DNA of 64,000 nucleotides from Denitrovibrio acetiphilus DSM 12809. GTDB taxonomy: Bacteria > Chrysiogenota > Deferribacteres > Deferribacterales > Geovibrionaceae. The notes beneath the pieces are model-generated. The model worked only from the letters and a program-made list of their open reading frames with translations, was not told where the DNA came from and made no database searches. Shown here piece by piece: positions 17,992 through 27,620 of the stretch (position 1 is the first letter of the stretch; each line of letters starts with the position of its first letter). The translations under genes were made by a program, and so were the position numbers. The DNA lies in assembly GCF_000025725.1 (NCBI RefSeq), contig NC_013943.1:2914001-2978000 (forward strand), given 5' to 3'.

Positions 17992-20175
17992 CTAATCTTT
18001 TATAAGAAGCTCTCTCGGCTTAGATGTCCCGTCAGACGGAGCAACTATCCCTCTCTTTTCCATGATCTCAACGATGCGTGCCGCCCGATTATACCCTATG
18101 CGAAGATAACGCTGCACCATAGATATAGACGCAAAACCTTTTTGCTTAACAAGCTCAAGCGCTTCCTCATACTTTTCATCCATTTCCGACTCATCAACAT
18201 CCTCAGCGTCAAGGCTCTCTTCTTTCACCAGATCCATGTTGTATTCAGGTTCGCCCAGAGTTTTGAGATGCTCAACAATACGTCCTACCTCGTCGTCAGA
18301 CACAAAGCATCCGTGCACACGCACAGTGTCACTCATGCCCGGAGGTATAAAGAGCGAGTCCCCCTTACCGAGGAGCAGCTCCGCACCGGACGCATCAAGA
18401 ATCGTTCTGGAATCTATCTTTGATGAAACCCTGAATGACAGCCTTGCGGGCATGTTTGCTTTGATAATTCCGGTAATAACATTTACTGACGGACGCTGAG
18501 TAGCAAGCACAAGATGTATCCCAACGGCTCTCGCCATCTGTGCGATACGTATAATCGACTGTTCAACCTCTTTCCCGGCAACAAGCATCAGGTCTGCGAA
18601 CTCGTCCACTATCACCACCAGATAAGGCATAACCGGAAGCTCAGGGTCATTCTCTGCTTTCTGATTATAACTGTCGAGGTTACGCACTTTCATTGATGCG
18701 AGGACAGAATATCTATTTTCCATCTCTTCAACTACATTCTTAAGAACCTGAGCCGCTTTTCTCGGCTCTGTAACAACAGGCGCCGCGAGATGCGGGATAT
18801 CGTCATATATGCTCAGCTCCACCATTTTCGGGTCAACCATTATGAATTTCACAAGCTCCGGCGGTGCTTTATAAACTATTGAGCATATGAGTGTATTTAC
18901 AGCAACAGATTTACCGCTGCCTGTTGTCCCCGCCACAAGAAGGTGAGGCATAGAGGCAAGGTTGCTGATGTACGGTCTGCCCGAAATATCTTTCCCCATG
19001 GCAAATGTCAGCATAGACTTCGCCTGAATAAACTCTTTTGACTTCATAAGCTCAGAGAGAAAAACCATCCCCCGATGCTTATTCGGAAGCTCTATCCCCA
19101 CAACAGATTTACCAGGGATAGGGGCTATGATGCGCACACTGACGGCAGACATCGCAAGAGCAAGGTCGTCTGAAAGGTTTGCAATTTTATTTATCTTTAC
19201 ACCGGGAGCAGGCTCAAACTCAAACTGAGTGACCACAGGTCCCGGCTGAATCTCTCTTATCTTACCGTTCACTCCGAAATCAGCCAGCTTTGCAATGAGC
19301 ATTTCGCCCTTAAGTTTCAGTTCTGCTTCTGACTCGGTCTTGAAATCCCTTACAGGTTCGTCCAGAAGCCTAAGAGGGATGTTATACTTCCCACGCCCTT
19401 TTTCGACTTTCTGAATCTCTTTTATCTCCGGCTCCTGATACGCCTCTTTAAATACAGGCTTTTCTTCAGGTTCTTCCTGAACAGTCTTCTTCTTCGCAGG
19501 TGCTGGCGCAGGCTCCGGTTCAGGTTTATATGCCGGTTCTTCTTTCTGAATGTCAGGAATCTCCCCCTGATATTCATCTTCATCGTACATTTCCGGCTGT
19601 TTATTACGTTTGATCTTCGGCAGACTCATCTCTCCTCTGGCGAGCTTCATAAAAAAGCGGGGGAAGAGCATAAAGAGCAGAAGCGTGGCAAGAAAGCAGC
19701 AGATAATTATTCCGCCCACTTCCCCGACAATGGAAACAAAAAGATCAGCAGAGAAAAGTCCCGCTATACCCCCCATAGGTTTGGACGCAAAAGCGAAGTC
19801 TTCGCCGCCGAAAAATCCTGTCATAGTGGAAAAAACAAAACATAAAACAATATAGAGCACAAAACGGAAAACAGTCTTGCGCATCTTCATCTCTGTTTTT
19901 TTACGATGCAGATGGAACCTGACTGTAAGCCAGATAAAAACAAGAGGCAGCAGATAAGCTGTCCAGCCTAAAAGCGATGCCAAAACGTCGCTGAAATAAG
20001 CACCGGTCTTTCCAAAAAGGTTTATAACCTCTTGATCATAGTTAGTAAAAATTATGAGAGTCCACCCCGGATCAGACTCCGAGTGAGAGTAAATAGACAA
20101 TGTGGCAAATATTGTAAAGAACAGACAGGTAAGAAATATTATATCTGCTTTCAGCCCTTTGTTTTCTACATCCAT
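17992..20175 (-). CDS. ftsK: FtsK/SpoIIIE-type DNA translocase
   Basis: A 727-residue septal DNA pump that moves chromosome ends across the closing division site. Four N-terminal membrane helices span about 12-175. A Pro/Glu/Lys-rich linker follows (EPAYKPEPEPAPAPAKKK). The motor has Walker A GTTGSGKSVAVN and Walker B VVIVDEFADLM. The C-terminal gamma winged-helix domain (ISMVQRYLRIGYNRAARIVE) would read polar KOPS-type sequences. It overlaps the uppP stop by ten bases, so the order rnj-uppP-ftsK is one operon. The linker is short compared with E. coli FtsK and closer to SpoIIIE-like proteins. Confidence 0.95.
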   Translation of the reverse strand: MDVENKGLKADIIFLTCLFFTIFATLSIYSHSESDPGWTLIIFTNYDQEVINLFGKTGAYFSDVLASLLGWTAYLLPLVFIWLTVRFHLHRKKTEMKMRKTVFRFVLYIVLCFVFSTMTGFFGGEDFAFASKPMGGIAGLFSADLFVSIVGEVGGIIICCFLATLLLFMLFPRFFMKLARGEMSLPKIKRNKQPEMYDEDEYQGEIPDIQKEEPAYKPEPEPAPAPAKKKTVQEEPEEKPVFKEAYQEPEIKEIQKVEKGRGKYNIPLRLLDEPVRDFKTESEAELKLKGEMLIAKLADFGVNGKIREIQPGPVVTQFEFEPAPGVKINKIANLSDDLALAMSAVSVRIIAPIPGKSVVGIELPNKHRGMVFLSELMKSKEFIQAKSMLTFAMGKDISGRPYISNLASMPHLLVAGTTGSGKSVAVNTLICSIVYKAPPELVKFIMVDPKMVELSIYDDIPHLAAPVVTEPRKAAQVLKNVVEEMENRYSVLASMKVRNLDSYNQKAENDPELPVMPYLVVIVDEFADLMLVAGKEVEQSIIRIAQMARAVGIHLVLATQRPSVNVITGIIKANMPARLSFRVSSKIDSRTILDASGAELLLGKGDSLFIPPGMSDTVRVHGCFVSDDEVGRIVEHLKTLGEPEYNMDLVKEESLDAEDVDESEMDEKYEEALELVKQKGFASISMVQRYLRIGYNRAARIVEIMEKRGIVAPSDGTSKPRELLIKD

Positions 20176-20957
20176 ATTATCGCAACGATCCCCGCTATCA
20201 GGCAGTAAAGCGCAAATGCCTTAAGGTTTGCCCGTTTTATAAAATATACCATAAAGCTTATGGCGAAAATTCCGCTTATAAACGCAGCCACCATCCCGGC
20301 TATATAAGCTGTGAGCTCTCCTGCCGGCACCGCAGACATATGTTTAGACTGAAGAATAATAGCCCCCACAATGGCAGGCACAGACATGAGAAATGTGAAT
20401 TCCGCCATCTCTTCACGCTTAATGCCCAGAAAAAGCCCTGTCGCTGTAGTTGCTCCCGCTCTGGATATCCCTGGGATAACTGATATTCCCTGGACAACCC
20501 CTATTATAAAAGCCTTAACCCCAGTAACTTCGCCAGTGCCTTTGTATCTGTCAGAGACGATCAGGAGCAGAGATGTAAATATAAGAAAGTACCCTACAAA
20601 TGCAGGCGTGGAAAATATCCCCTCAACACGGCTCTCCAGCGCAAGACCGATTATTCCTGTTGGTATCGAGGCAACTATTATCCCCCACCAGAAACGTTTA
20701 TTTTCAAAGTATATTATCTTATAATCACTGCTGATAAGCCCCATAGGGGTGAGAATAAGCTCCACTATCCTCCTTCTGAAATATACAAATACCGCACCGA
20801 GGGTCGCTCCGTGCAGAAGCGTGTCAAAAAGCATTCCCGGCTGCTGAAAGTCTTTAATAATAGACTGTGCAAGTACAAGGTGTCCGGAACTGCTGACGGG
20901 TAAGAATTCTGTCAGCCCCTGGATAATACCAAGTATGACAGCTGTAGCGATACTCAT
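20166..20957 (-). CDS. uppP: Undecaprenyl-diphosphatase UppP/BacA
   Basis: A 263-residue integral membrane phosphatase that converts undecaprenyl diphosphate to the monophosphate carrier used for peptidoglycan and O-antigen assembly; overproduction confers bacitracin resistance in E. coli. Conserved motifs GLTEFLPVSSSGHLVL (near 15-30) and SVIPGISRAGATTATGLFLGI are both present and form the active site. About eight hydrophobic segments are seen. It starts four bases after the rnj stop and overlaps ftsK by ten bases. It supports the undecaprenyl-dependent sugar transferases in this window. Confidence 0.95.
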   Translation of the reverse strand: MSIATAVILGIIQGLTEFLPVSSSGHLVLAQSIIKDFQQPGMLFDTLLHGATLGAVFVYFRRRIVELILTPMGLISSDYKIIYFENKRFWWGIIVASIPTGIIGLALESRVEGIFSTPAFVGYFLIFTSLLLIVSDRYKGTGEVTGVKAFIIGVVQGISVIPGISRAGATTATGLFLGIKREEMAEFTFLMSVPAIVGAIILQSKHMSAVPAGELTAYIAGMVAAFISGIFAISFMVYFIKRANLKAFALYCLIAGIVAIIWM

Positions 20958-20961
20958 CTAT

Positions 20962-22602
20962 TTATATCTCCGTCACAACAGGTATCACAAGAGGACGCCT
21001 GTCGAGATTCTTCTTAAAAAATCTGCGGGTCAGCCTTGAGAGACCGCCCTTTATATCTGTAAAATCATAATCATCATCGTTTACGAGTTCACCAAGGTTT
21101 TCAAGCAGAAAATCCTGTAATCCCGTCATCTGTTCCGGCTCAAGCTCGAAACCTGCTGTCTCAACAGTCAGAGGAAAGATGTATGTGCCGTCTGACTTCC
21201 GCCTGATGGCAACGATAGAAACCGCACCGTCACGGCAGAGATGCTTTCTGTCCCGTACAGAATCCTCATCCATGACAAAATGTCCACGCAGGTCGATAAA
21301 GACCTTTCCGTGAGGAACATCATCCAGTTTCGCGAGTTCTTCGTTTTCAAAGACAGCTTTCTGACCGTCTTCCACCAGAACAACATTTTCAGGAGCGACA
21401 AGCCCCATACCTTTCAGAATGCGCTTTAATGTTATCATATGCACGGGTTCACCATGCACAGGGATGACATATTTAGGTCTGGTGAAGTTCACCATCAGCT
21501 TTATCTCTTCCTGAGAGGCGTGTCCGGAAACATGAATGCGGTTTTTGCCGATATCTACGACATTCCCACCAGCTTTATATATGAAATTAACAAGGTTGAT
21601 AAGGTTCTTTTCATTCCCCGGGATAACCCTTGCAGAGATCACGAAAAGATCCCCCTCTCTGACATGCAGGTCTTTACGTTCACCGGAGGCGATGCGGTAA
21701 AGGGTGGAGTTTGTCTCCCCCTGGCAGCCCGTGATTATATAGCATATCTCGTCGTCAGGCAGTTTTTTAGACGCACGAAGCCCCACTATAAGATCATCAG
21801 GGAGGTCTATATATCCCAGCGATTTCGCTATGGAGATATTTCTGTCCAGAGCTGTACCTTCCAGAACGACCTTACGCCCAACCTCTCTGGCTATGTCCAG
21901 TATCTGTCGGAAACGGTCGATATTGGACGAAAAACTGGTAAAGAATATACGTCCTTTCGCATTGCGGAAAATCTTTTTCAGGTCGTCCTTAATGCTGGAT
22001 TCTGACTGTGTAAAGCCTTCGCTGGTGGCATTGGTGGAATCCACCAGAAGAGCTGTCAGCCCCTCTTTTGCCAGTGCAGTAAAATCTGACGGGTTGAAGG
22101 GTTCCCCTCCGGCAGGTGACTGGTCTATCTTGTAGTCAGAGCAGTGCAGTGCACTGAAATCGCCGCACTTAATATACAGTGCGTAGGTGTCGCTTATCGA
22201 GTGTGTTACAGGGAGAAACTTAACAGTGAAGTCCCCCGCTTTAACCACTTGTCTCGGGGATATGCTGCGCAGGTCTGGTGAGACCTTTTTCGCGCCGCGT
22301 TTCTGTTCCAGAATCCCCAGAGAGAGCTTCCCGCCGTAGACAGGCATGTTAAAACTGCGGAGCAGAAAGGGAACAGCACCTACGTGGTCTTCATGACCAT
22401 GGGTGATGAACAGTGCTTTCAGCTTATGCTTAATTTTGTCCAGATACTCAAAATCGGGTATGACATAGTCAATCCCCGGAAAGTTGTTATCCGCGAACAT
22501 AACTCCGCAATCAACGATAATGGCAGTTTCTTCGGTCTCGTAGACATACATGTTCATGCCTATCTCGCCGACACCGCCTAAAAATGATATAGAACAAGAC
22601 AT
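20962..22602 (-). CDS. rnj: Ribonuclease J
   Basis: A 546-residue metallo-beta-lactamase/beta-CASP ribonuclease with 5'-3' exonuclease and endonuclease activity in RNA processing and decay. Zinc-ligand motifs are FITHGHEDHVGAVPFL and LHCSDYKID; the beta-CASP part has STNATSEGFTQSE and the C-terminal metal motif HVSGHASQEEI. The final domain (about 440-546) mediates dimerisation. Its presence in a diderm lineage agrees with an early-branching group rather than with gamma-proteobacteria. It is first of the operon rnj-uppP-ftsK. The ribosome-binding site is weak. Confidence 0.94.
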   Translation of the reverse strand: MSCSISFLGGVGEIGMNMYVYETEETAIIVDCGVMFADNNFPGIDYVIPDFEYLDKIKHKLKALFITHGHEDHVGAVPFLLRSFNMPVYGGKLSLGILEQKRGAKKVSPDLRSISPRQVVKAGDFTVKFLPVTHSISDTYALYIKCGDFSALHCSDYKIDQSPAGGEPFNPSDFTALAKEGLTALLVDSTNATSEGFTQSESSIKDDLKKIFRNAKGRIFFTSFSSNIDRFRQILDIAREVGRKVVLEGTALDRNISIAKSLGYIDLPDDLIVGLRASKKLPDDEICYIITGCQGETNSTLYRIASGERKDLHVREGDLFVISARVIPGNEKNLINLVNFIYKAGGNVVDIGKNRIHVSGHASQEEIKLMVNFTRPKYVIPVHGEPVHMITLKRILKGMGLVAPENVVLVEDGQKAVFENEELAKLDDVPHGKVFIDLRGHFVMDEDSVRDRKHLCRDGAVSIVAIRRKSDGTYIFPLTVETAGFELEPEQMTGLQDFLLENLGELVNDDDYDFTDIKGGLSRLTRRFFKKNLDRRPLVIPVVTEI

Positions 22603-22671
22603 AAAGCTATTCTAAATAACTATCAGGAAAAACACAACTTTCATTTTGTCATCCTCAGGAAGGTCATTACT

Positions 22672-23283
22672 TTAGTCGTGATGTTTAATTTTTGGGATAT
22701 TTATATCCAGCTTGAAAGTCACCATACGAACAGCAAAAAGGAGCATAGAGGAGACAACCATGTTTAACTGCATATTAATGCCTGTGTAGTGCAGCAGACA
22801 GAACAGCATCCCGGCGACAATACATGCCGTAGCATATACTTCCTGTTTCAGTACAAAGGGGATCTCGCCTATAAGCACATCACGCAGCATACCCCCCCCT
22901 GTGCCTGTGATAACACCAAAGCATATACTGCCGAAATACCCCACGCCGCTTTCAAGAGCAACAGTGATGCCTATCACATTAAACACTCCGAGCCCCAGTG
23001 CATCCATCCAGACAAGCAGAGAATATGTCGCAGAAATATGCTTGTAGAATATAAATATTGCAATTGCTGTCAGCACAGAAAGAATAAAGTAAGTAATGTT
23101 AGTGAAAGAAAACGGAGGTAAGCGCCCTAAAAGCGCATCACGAACTGTGCCCCCGCCAACAGCAGTCACAATGGCGAGGAAACATATCCCGTAAAGATCA
23201 AGATGCTTCCGTGCACCGGCAATGGCTCCCGAAGCTGCAAATGCCACTGTTCCGGTGAAGTCCAGAAATTGTAAAAACGTCAT
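22672..23283 (-). CDS. TRIC-type (UPF0126) cation channel family protein
   Basis: A 203-residue protein made of two tandem three-helix repeats plus a final helix. The repeat signatures are AIAGARKHLDLYG / AIVTAVGGGTVRDALLGR and, in the second half, GVITGTGGGMLRDVLIGEIP. GGGTxRD is diagnostic for UPF0126 (YadS/YicG) proteins, which are structurally related to trimeric intracellular cation channels. Prokaryotic members conduct K+ or Na+ in vitro, and some take up glycine. The start overlaps the FetB-like permease stop (ATGA), a tight pairing. Confidence 0.88.
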   Translation of the reverse strand: MTFLQFLDFTGTVAFAASGAIAGARKHLDLYGICFLAIVTAVGGGTVRDALLGRLPPFSFTNITYFILSVLTAIAIFIFYKHISATYSLLVWMDALGLGVFNVIGITVALESGVGYFGSICFGVITGTGGGMLRDVLIGEIPFVLKQEVYATACIVAGMLFCLLHYTGINMQLNMVVSSMLLFAVRMVTFKLDINIPKIKHHD

Positions 23284-24026
23284 TCATTCCCCTCGCTCGA
23301 AGCAGCCCTCAACACCCGAATAGTAAACATACGGCACGCTAAAACAGACGTAAGAATATTTACAGCCAAAAGCATATACATTATCACAAGCTGATATGTC
23401 ACAGCGGTGAGAGGCTTCACCCCTGCCATGAGCAATCCTGTCGCAAGCCCCGGCAGAAGCACAACGCCAAGGGATGCTATGTTATTCAGCACAGGCATCA
23501 TTCCAGCTTTTATTGATGTATTCACAGCCTCTTTTGTAGCAGTCTTTATGTTAAGCCCGAGAGCAAGCATACCCTCGATAGAAGCAAGATGCGAACTGCT
23601 CTCAGCACGCAGCCTGTCCAGAGTGAGAGTATAAGCATTCATAGAGTTCCCCAGTGCCATACCTGCAACGGGAAGCACTGCACTCATTTTAACCGGAACC
23701 GCACCGGAAAGAAAAACCGGCAGCAGAGCAAGCATAGAAGACGCGTATATGGTAAAAAATGCTCTTTTATGACACTTACAATCAATATCCAGACGCGAAC
23801 TTGCTGTATATGAAGCAAAAACAGCCATAAATGCCCCAAAATACAGAACATGCCAGACATTATCAAGCCTGAAGATATACTCCAGCGCAAACCCCATGGC
23901 AAACATCTGGACAATAGACCTTATTCCAGCAATTCCTATCTGCTTTTCAAGTTTCATCCCCCGACTGGAAGTCATTATTATGACAAATATAAAAAAGATT
24001 AAAATAACCAGTGCTGATGCAGTCAT
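23280..24026 (-). CDS. FetB/YbbM-like (UPF0014) permease
   Basis: A 248-residue membrane protein with about seven helices. ALGNSMNAYTLTLDRL and GMMPVLNNIASLGVVLLPGLATGLLMAG are hallmarks of UPF0014, the permease half of the FetAB iron-efflux ABC transporter in E. coli. AGAGGA five bases before ATG 24026 fixes the start; a longer frame upstream has no support. No ATP-binding partner is adjacent, unlike E. coli fetA-fetB. It is instead coupled to the TRIC-type channel, and diverges from ppk2 across 73 bases. Its transported substrate here is unknown. Confidence 0.85.
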   Translation of the reverse strand: MTASALVILIFFIFVIIMTSSRGMKLEKQIGIAGIRSIVQMFAMGFALEYIFRLDNVWHVLYFGAFMAVFASYTASSRLDIDCKCHKRAFFTIYASSMLALLPVFLSGAVPVKMSAVLPVAGMALGNSMNAYTLTLDRLRAESSSHLASIEGMLALGLNIKTATKEAVNTSIKAGMMPVLNNIASLGVVLLPGLATGLLMAGVKPLTAVTYQLVIMYMLLAVNILTSVLACRMFTIRVLRAASSEGNE

Positions 24027-24099
24027 TGTTTCCTCTGTATGTATGTTATAATATTTTATACCCATATACCACAGATTATTACGCAACTCAGGGGGAGAT

Positions 24100-25560
24100 A
24101 TGTTTGAAGGATTTTTGACTGATTCAAAGATGCCGAAAGAAGAGTATGAAGCAAAGCTCCTTGACCTGAGAACTGACCTCATCCGCACTCAATACAAATT
24201 TAAAGAATACAAACGCCCGATGCTTCTTGTGCTGACAGGCATTGACGGTGCAGGGAAAGGGGAAATGGCTAACGCCCTTGCAGACGTTATGGATTCGAGG
24301 CTAATGGAAGTAAAGACCTTCTGGGAGGAGTCCAGCGAAGAGGCGGAAAGACCTTACTACTGGCGGTTCTGGAATGCTATGCCCATGGGCGGGAAGCTGG
24401 GCGTCTTCTTTAACGGATGGTACGAACGCGCTATAAGGATGCAGATAGAAGGGGAAGAACCGGAAGCGGCGTTCGTCAGAAAGATGGAAGAGGCAGCGAA
24501 ATTTGAGCGGATGCTGGCACTTGACGGCGCAGTTATCGTAAAAGTATGGGCACATATTACCAAAAAAGAGCAAAAGAAAAGACATGAGAAATTCAAGAAC
24601 TCTAAAGAAGTATCGGAACGGGCTAATTGGTATTACTCAAAATATGACAAAATAACAGAAACGGCAGAAACTGCCTACAGATCCACACATACGGAATTTG
24701 CCCCATGGGAATTCATAGACTGCACGGACAAAAGATACAGAGAGATACGGTTTCTTCAGATTATCCTTGATGCCATGAAGAAAGCCCTTGACGGTTTGCT
24801 GCCGAAAAGTACAACAGCAGACACAAATGGCATTTCGTTCCCTGACAGACTTGCCGGCATTGACCTCAGTAAAACTCAGGATAATTATAAGAAAGAGCTT
24901 AACAGCCTCATTGCAGAGATTAAACCTCTGGCATGGGAAGCATACGACAAAGGACTGAGCACCATGCTGGTTTTCGAAGGGTGGGATGCCGCAGGGAAGG
25001 GGGGCTGTATCAGAAGACTTCTGCGCGCAGTTGATCTTCGCCTTTCAAAAGTGATTTCTATCGCAGCCCCAACAGAAGAAGAGCTCTCACGTCATTACTT
25101 ATGGCGGTTCTGGCGTCAGGTTCCCAGAGCAGGCTGTATCAGCATTTTTGACCGCTCGTGGTACGGACGCGTCCTTGTGGAGAGGATAGAGGGGTATACT
25201 CCTCCGCCTGTTTGGTTCAGAGCCTACGATGAGATAAATGACTTCGAAGCGCATCTCTCTGACAGAGGCATGATGTTGTTGAAATTTTTCCTGCACATCA
25301 GTGCTGAGGAACAGATGAACCGTTTCCAGCAGCGTGAAGATACGCCGTGGAAGCAGCACAAGATAACCGAAGACGACTACCGCAACAGAGACAAGACTCC
25401 TGCATATTACGATGCCTATAACGAAATGTTTTTCAAAACAGATACACAGAATGCCCCGTGGTTCGTTATTCCGGCAAATGACAAAAAATTTGCACGGGTT
25501 CAGGTTCTGAAAACTGTCCGTGACGCTCTGATAAAAAAACTAAAAAACAATGACAAATAA
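24100..25560 (+). CDS. Class II PPK2: polyphosphate:AMP phosphotransferase
   Basis: A 486-residue protein of two tandem PPK2 domains. This is the class II architecture, which phosphorylates AMP to ADP with polyphosphate. The C-terminal domain has a complete set: FEGWDAAGKGG (Walker A core at about 294-301), FDRSWYGRVLVERIEG (Walker B/lid) and RFQQRE. The N-terminal domain keeps a P-loop-like GIDGAGKG (47-54), but the DRSWYGR position reads FNGWYERA, losing the aspartate. This agrees with one active and one structural half. CAGGGGGAG before the ATG is a strong ribosome-binding site. rfbA follows after 45 bases and could be co-transcribed. Confidence 0.92.
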   Translation: MFEGFLTDSKMPKEEYEAKLLDLRTDLIRTQYKFKEYKRPMLLVLTGIDGAGKGEMANALADVMDSRLMEVKTFWEESSEEAERPYYWRFWNAMPMGGKLGVFFNGWYERAIRMQIEGEEPEAAFVRKMEEAAKFERMLALDGAVIVKVWAHITKKEQKKRHEKFKNSKEVSERANWYYSKYDKITETAETAYRSTHTEFAPWEFIDCTDKRYREIRFLQIILDAMKKALDGLLPKSTTADTNGISFPDRLAGIDLSKTQDNYKKELNSLIAEIKPLAWEAYDKGLSTMLVFEGWDAAGKGGCIRRLLRAVDLRLSKVISIAAPTEEELSRHYLWRFWRQVPRAGCISIFDRSWYGRVLVERIEGYTPPPVWFRAYDEINDFEAHLSDRGMMLLKFFLHISAEEQMNRFQQREDTPWKQHKITEDDYRNRDKTPAYYDAYNEMFFKTDTQNAPWFVIPANDKKFARVQVLKTVRDALIKKLKNNDK

Positions 25561-25605
25561 CCTTTTTTCCGTAATTATATGCAAGATTATGTTCAGGAGC
25601 TGTAT

Positions 25606-26496
25606 ATGAAGGGAATAATCCTTGCCGGAGGTTCCGGCACACGTCTTTATCCGGCAACACAAGTGCTTTGCAAACAACTTCTCCCTATTTATGATAAACC
25701 AATGATCTACTATCCGCTTTCAACACTCATGCTTGCGGGGATCAGAGAAATTCTCATAATAAGCACACCAGAAGACACTCCTAAATTTCAGGAGCTTTTT
25801 AAAGACGGTGCTGAACTGGGGTTAAAACTTAGCTATGCTATTCAGGAAAAGCCTAACGGTCTTGCAGAAGCCTTTATAATCGGCGAAAAGTTCATCGGTA
25901 AAGATACCGTCTGTATGATATTGGGGGATAACCTCTTTTACGGCAGCGGACTTTCAGGAATGCTCCAGCAAGCAAAAAAAGATATTGAGAACATGGGTGG
26001 AGCATCCCTCTTTGGATACTATGTCGATGACCCTGACAGATACGGTGTTGCAGATTTTGACAATGAAGGAAAAGTTCTGTCCATTGAAGAAAAACCCAAA
26101 AAACCTAAGTCAAACTACGCTGTTACCGGACTTTACTTTTATGACAACAGAGTCTCTGAAATTGCTAAAAATGTTAAACCATCTGCAAGAGGTGAGCTTG
26201 AAATCACATCTGTCAACAATGCATACCTTGAAATGAACAATGTGCGTATCAAACTTTTCGGACGAGGTTTTGCATGGCTGGACACAGGAACACATGAAAG
26301 CCTGCTGGAAGCATCGGAGTTCATCCATATCATTGAAAAACGTGTGGGTGTTAAGATTGCCTGTCTCGAAGAGATTGCGTTTAACAAAGGCTGGATAACA
26401 TCAGAGCAAGTTATGAAAAAAGCAAAACTGATGGAAAAAAATGAATACGGCAAATTTCTTAAAAGTGTCATAGAACACAAAATAGCTTCTTTCTGA
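25606..26496 (+). CDS. rfbA: Glucose-1-phosphate thymidylyltransferase
   Basis: A 296-residue nucleotidyltransferase making dTDP-glucose from dTTP and glucose 1-phosphate, the first step to dTDP-deoxysugars. The N-terminal signature [18 protein letters not shown] is complete, with [20 protein letters not shown] for substrate binding and [10 protein letters not shown] for the metal site. AGGAG upstream supports ATG 25606 over a start nine codons earlier. rfbB follows after 19 bases. rfbC and rfbD (rhamnose branch) are absent nearby, so the product may feed the RffA-type aminotransferase at 47.4 kb. Confidence 0.96.
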   Translation: MKGIILAGGSGTRLYPATQVLCKQLLPIYDKPMIYYPLSTLMLAGIREILIISTPEDTPKFQELFKDGAELGLKLSYAIQEKPNGLAEAFIIGEKFIGKDTVCMILGDNLFYGSGLSGMLQQAKKDIENMGGASLFGYYVDDPDRYGVADFDNEGKVLSIEEKPKKPKSNYAVTGLYFYDNRVSEIAKNVKPSARGELEITSVNNAYLEMNNVRIKLFGRGFAWLDTGTHESLLEASEFIHIIEKRVGVKIACLEEIAFNKGWITSEQVMKKAKLMEKNEYGKFLKSVIEHKIASF

Positions 26497-26515
26497 TATT
26501 GTTGGAGAATAATTA

Positions 26516-27589
26516 ATGAGATCATATAAAAACATAATGGTGACAGGCGGTTCAGGCTTTATCGGGGCGAACTTTATACGGTACGCTCTGAAAGATACAA
26601 ACTTTTCTGGCAGGATAATAAATGTGGACAAGCTGACCTATGCCGGTAACCCTGAAAATCTGGAAGATATTATCAACGATATTGACGAATCCAGATATGT
26701 CTTCTGCCATAAAGATATATGCGACTATGATGAAATGAATAAAGTATTCATGAAATATGATGTGGACTGCGTGATACATTTTGCAGCAGAAAGCCATGTT
26801 GACAGGTCAATACATGGTCCAGGCGAATTTGTCCGCACAAACATAAACGGCACATTCACCCTGCTTGAAACTGCAAGAAAAAACTGGCTGAATAAGCCCG
26901 ACACACTTTTTCACCACGTCAGCACAGATGAGGTCTACGGCTCTCTTGGTGAAACAGGTTACTTCTATGAAGATACGCCTTACGACCCGAGAAGCCCTTA
27001 TTCATCATCTAAAGCCGCATCAGACCATCTTGTAAAGGCATATCATCACACATACGGCATGAACATAACCATGTCCAACTGCTCCAATAATTATGGCCCA
27101 TATCAGTTTCCGGAAAAACTCATACCTGTGATGGTGTTAAATATCCTTGCTGAAAAGGATCTGCCAGTATACGGTGACGGGAAAAATATCCGTGATTGGT
27201 TATATGTAATAGACCATAATACCGCCATATGGAACATAGTAACAAAAGGACGTATAGGCGAAACTTACAACATCGGTGGCGAAAACGAATGGACTAATAT
27301 TGAGTTAGTGAACACACTTTGCGAACAAATGGCAGAACTAACAGGTAAACCGGATATCAACTACTATAAAAAGCTTATAACCTTTGTAAAAGACAGACCC
27401 GGACACGACAGACGCTACGCCATAAACTGCGACAAACTCAAATCAGAACTTGGCTGGAAACAGTCAGTAACCTTTGCAGACGGGCTGAAAAATACTCTGA
27501 GATGGTATCTGAAAAACAGTGAATGGATAGATCATATAAAGTCCGGTGCTTATATGGAATGGATGAATAAAAATTATAATAAAAGATAA
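26516..27589 (+). CDS. rfbB: dTDP-glucose 4,6-dehydratase
   Basis: A 357-residue extended short-chain dehydrogenase converting dTDP-glucose to dTDP-4-keto-6-deoxyglucose. NAD-binding GGSGFIGANFIRY is at the N-terminus. The active site has HVSTDEVYGSL (Thr, Asp, Glu) and YSSSKAASDH (Tyr-x3-Lys). NNYGPYQFPEKLIP and RDWLYVIDH are typical of RmlB. It follows rfbA by 19 bases and ends at a bidirectional terminator. Its product is the branch point for rhamnose, Fuc4N or Qui4N sugars. No downstream rhamnose genes are in the window. Confidence 0.96.
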   Translation: MRSYKNIMVTGGSGFIGANFIRYALKDTNFSGRIINVDKLTYAGNPENLEDIINDIDESRYVFCHKDICDYDEMNKVFMKYDVDCVIHFAAESHVDRSIHGPGEFVRTNINGTFTLLETARKNWLNKPDTLFHHVSTDEVYGSLGETGYFYEDTPYDPRSPYSSSKAASDHLVKAYHHTYGMNITMSNCSNNYGPYQFPEKLIPVMVLNILAEKDLPVYGDGKNIRDWLYVIDHNTAIWNIVTKGRIGETYNIGGENEWTNIELVNTLCEQMAELTGKPDINYYKKLITFVKDRPGHDRRYAINCDKLKSELGWKQSVTFADGLKNTLRWYLKNSEWIDHIKSGAYMEWMNKNYNKR

Positions 27590-27593
27590 ACTA

Positions 27594-27615
27594 AAGGCTG
27601 CCCGAAAGCAGCCTT
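27594..27615. terminator. Bidirectional terminator between rfbB and yajQ
   Basis: A perfect 8-base-pair stem, AAGGCTGC with GCAGCCTT, closes a 6-base loop between converging genes. T-rich sequence follows on both strands (CTCTTATTT on plus, TTTATCTTTT on minus). Confidence 0.75.
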
Positions 27616-27620
27616 AGCTC

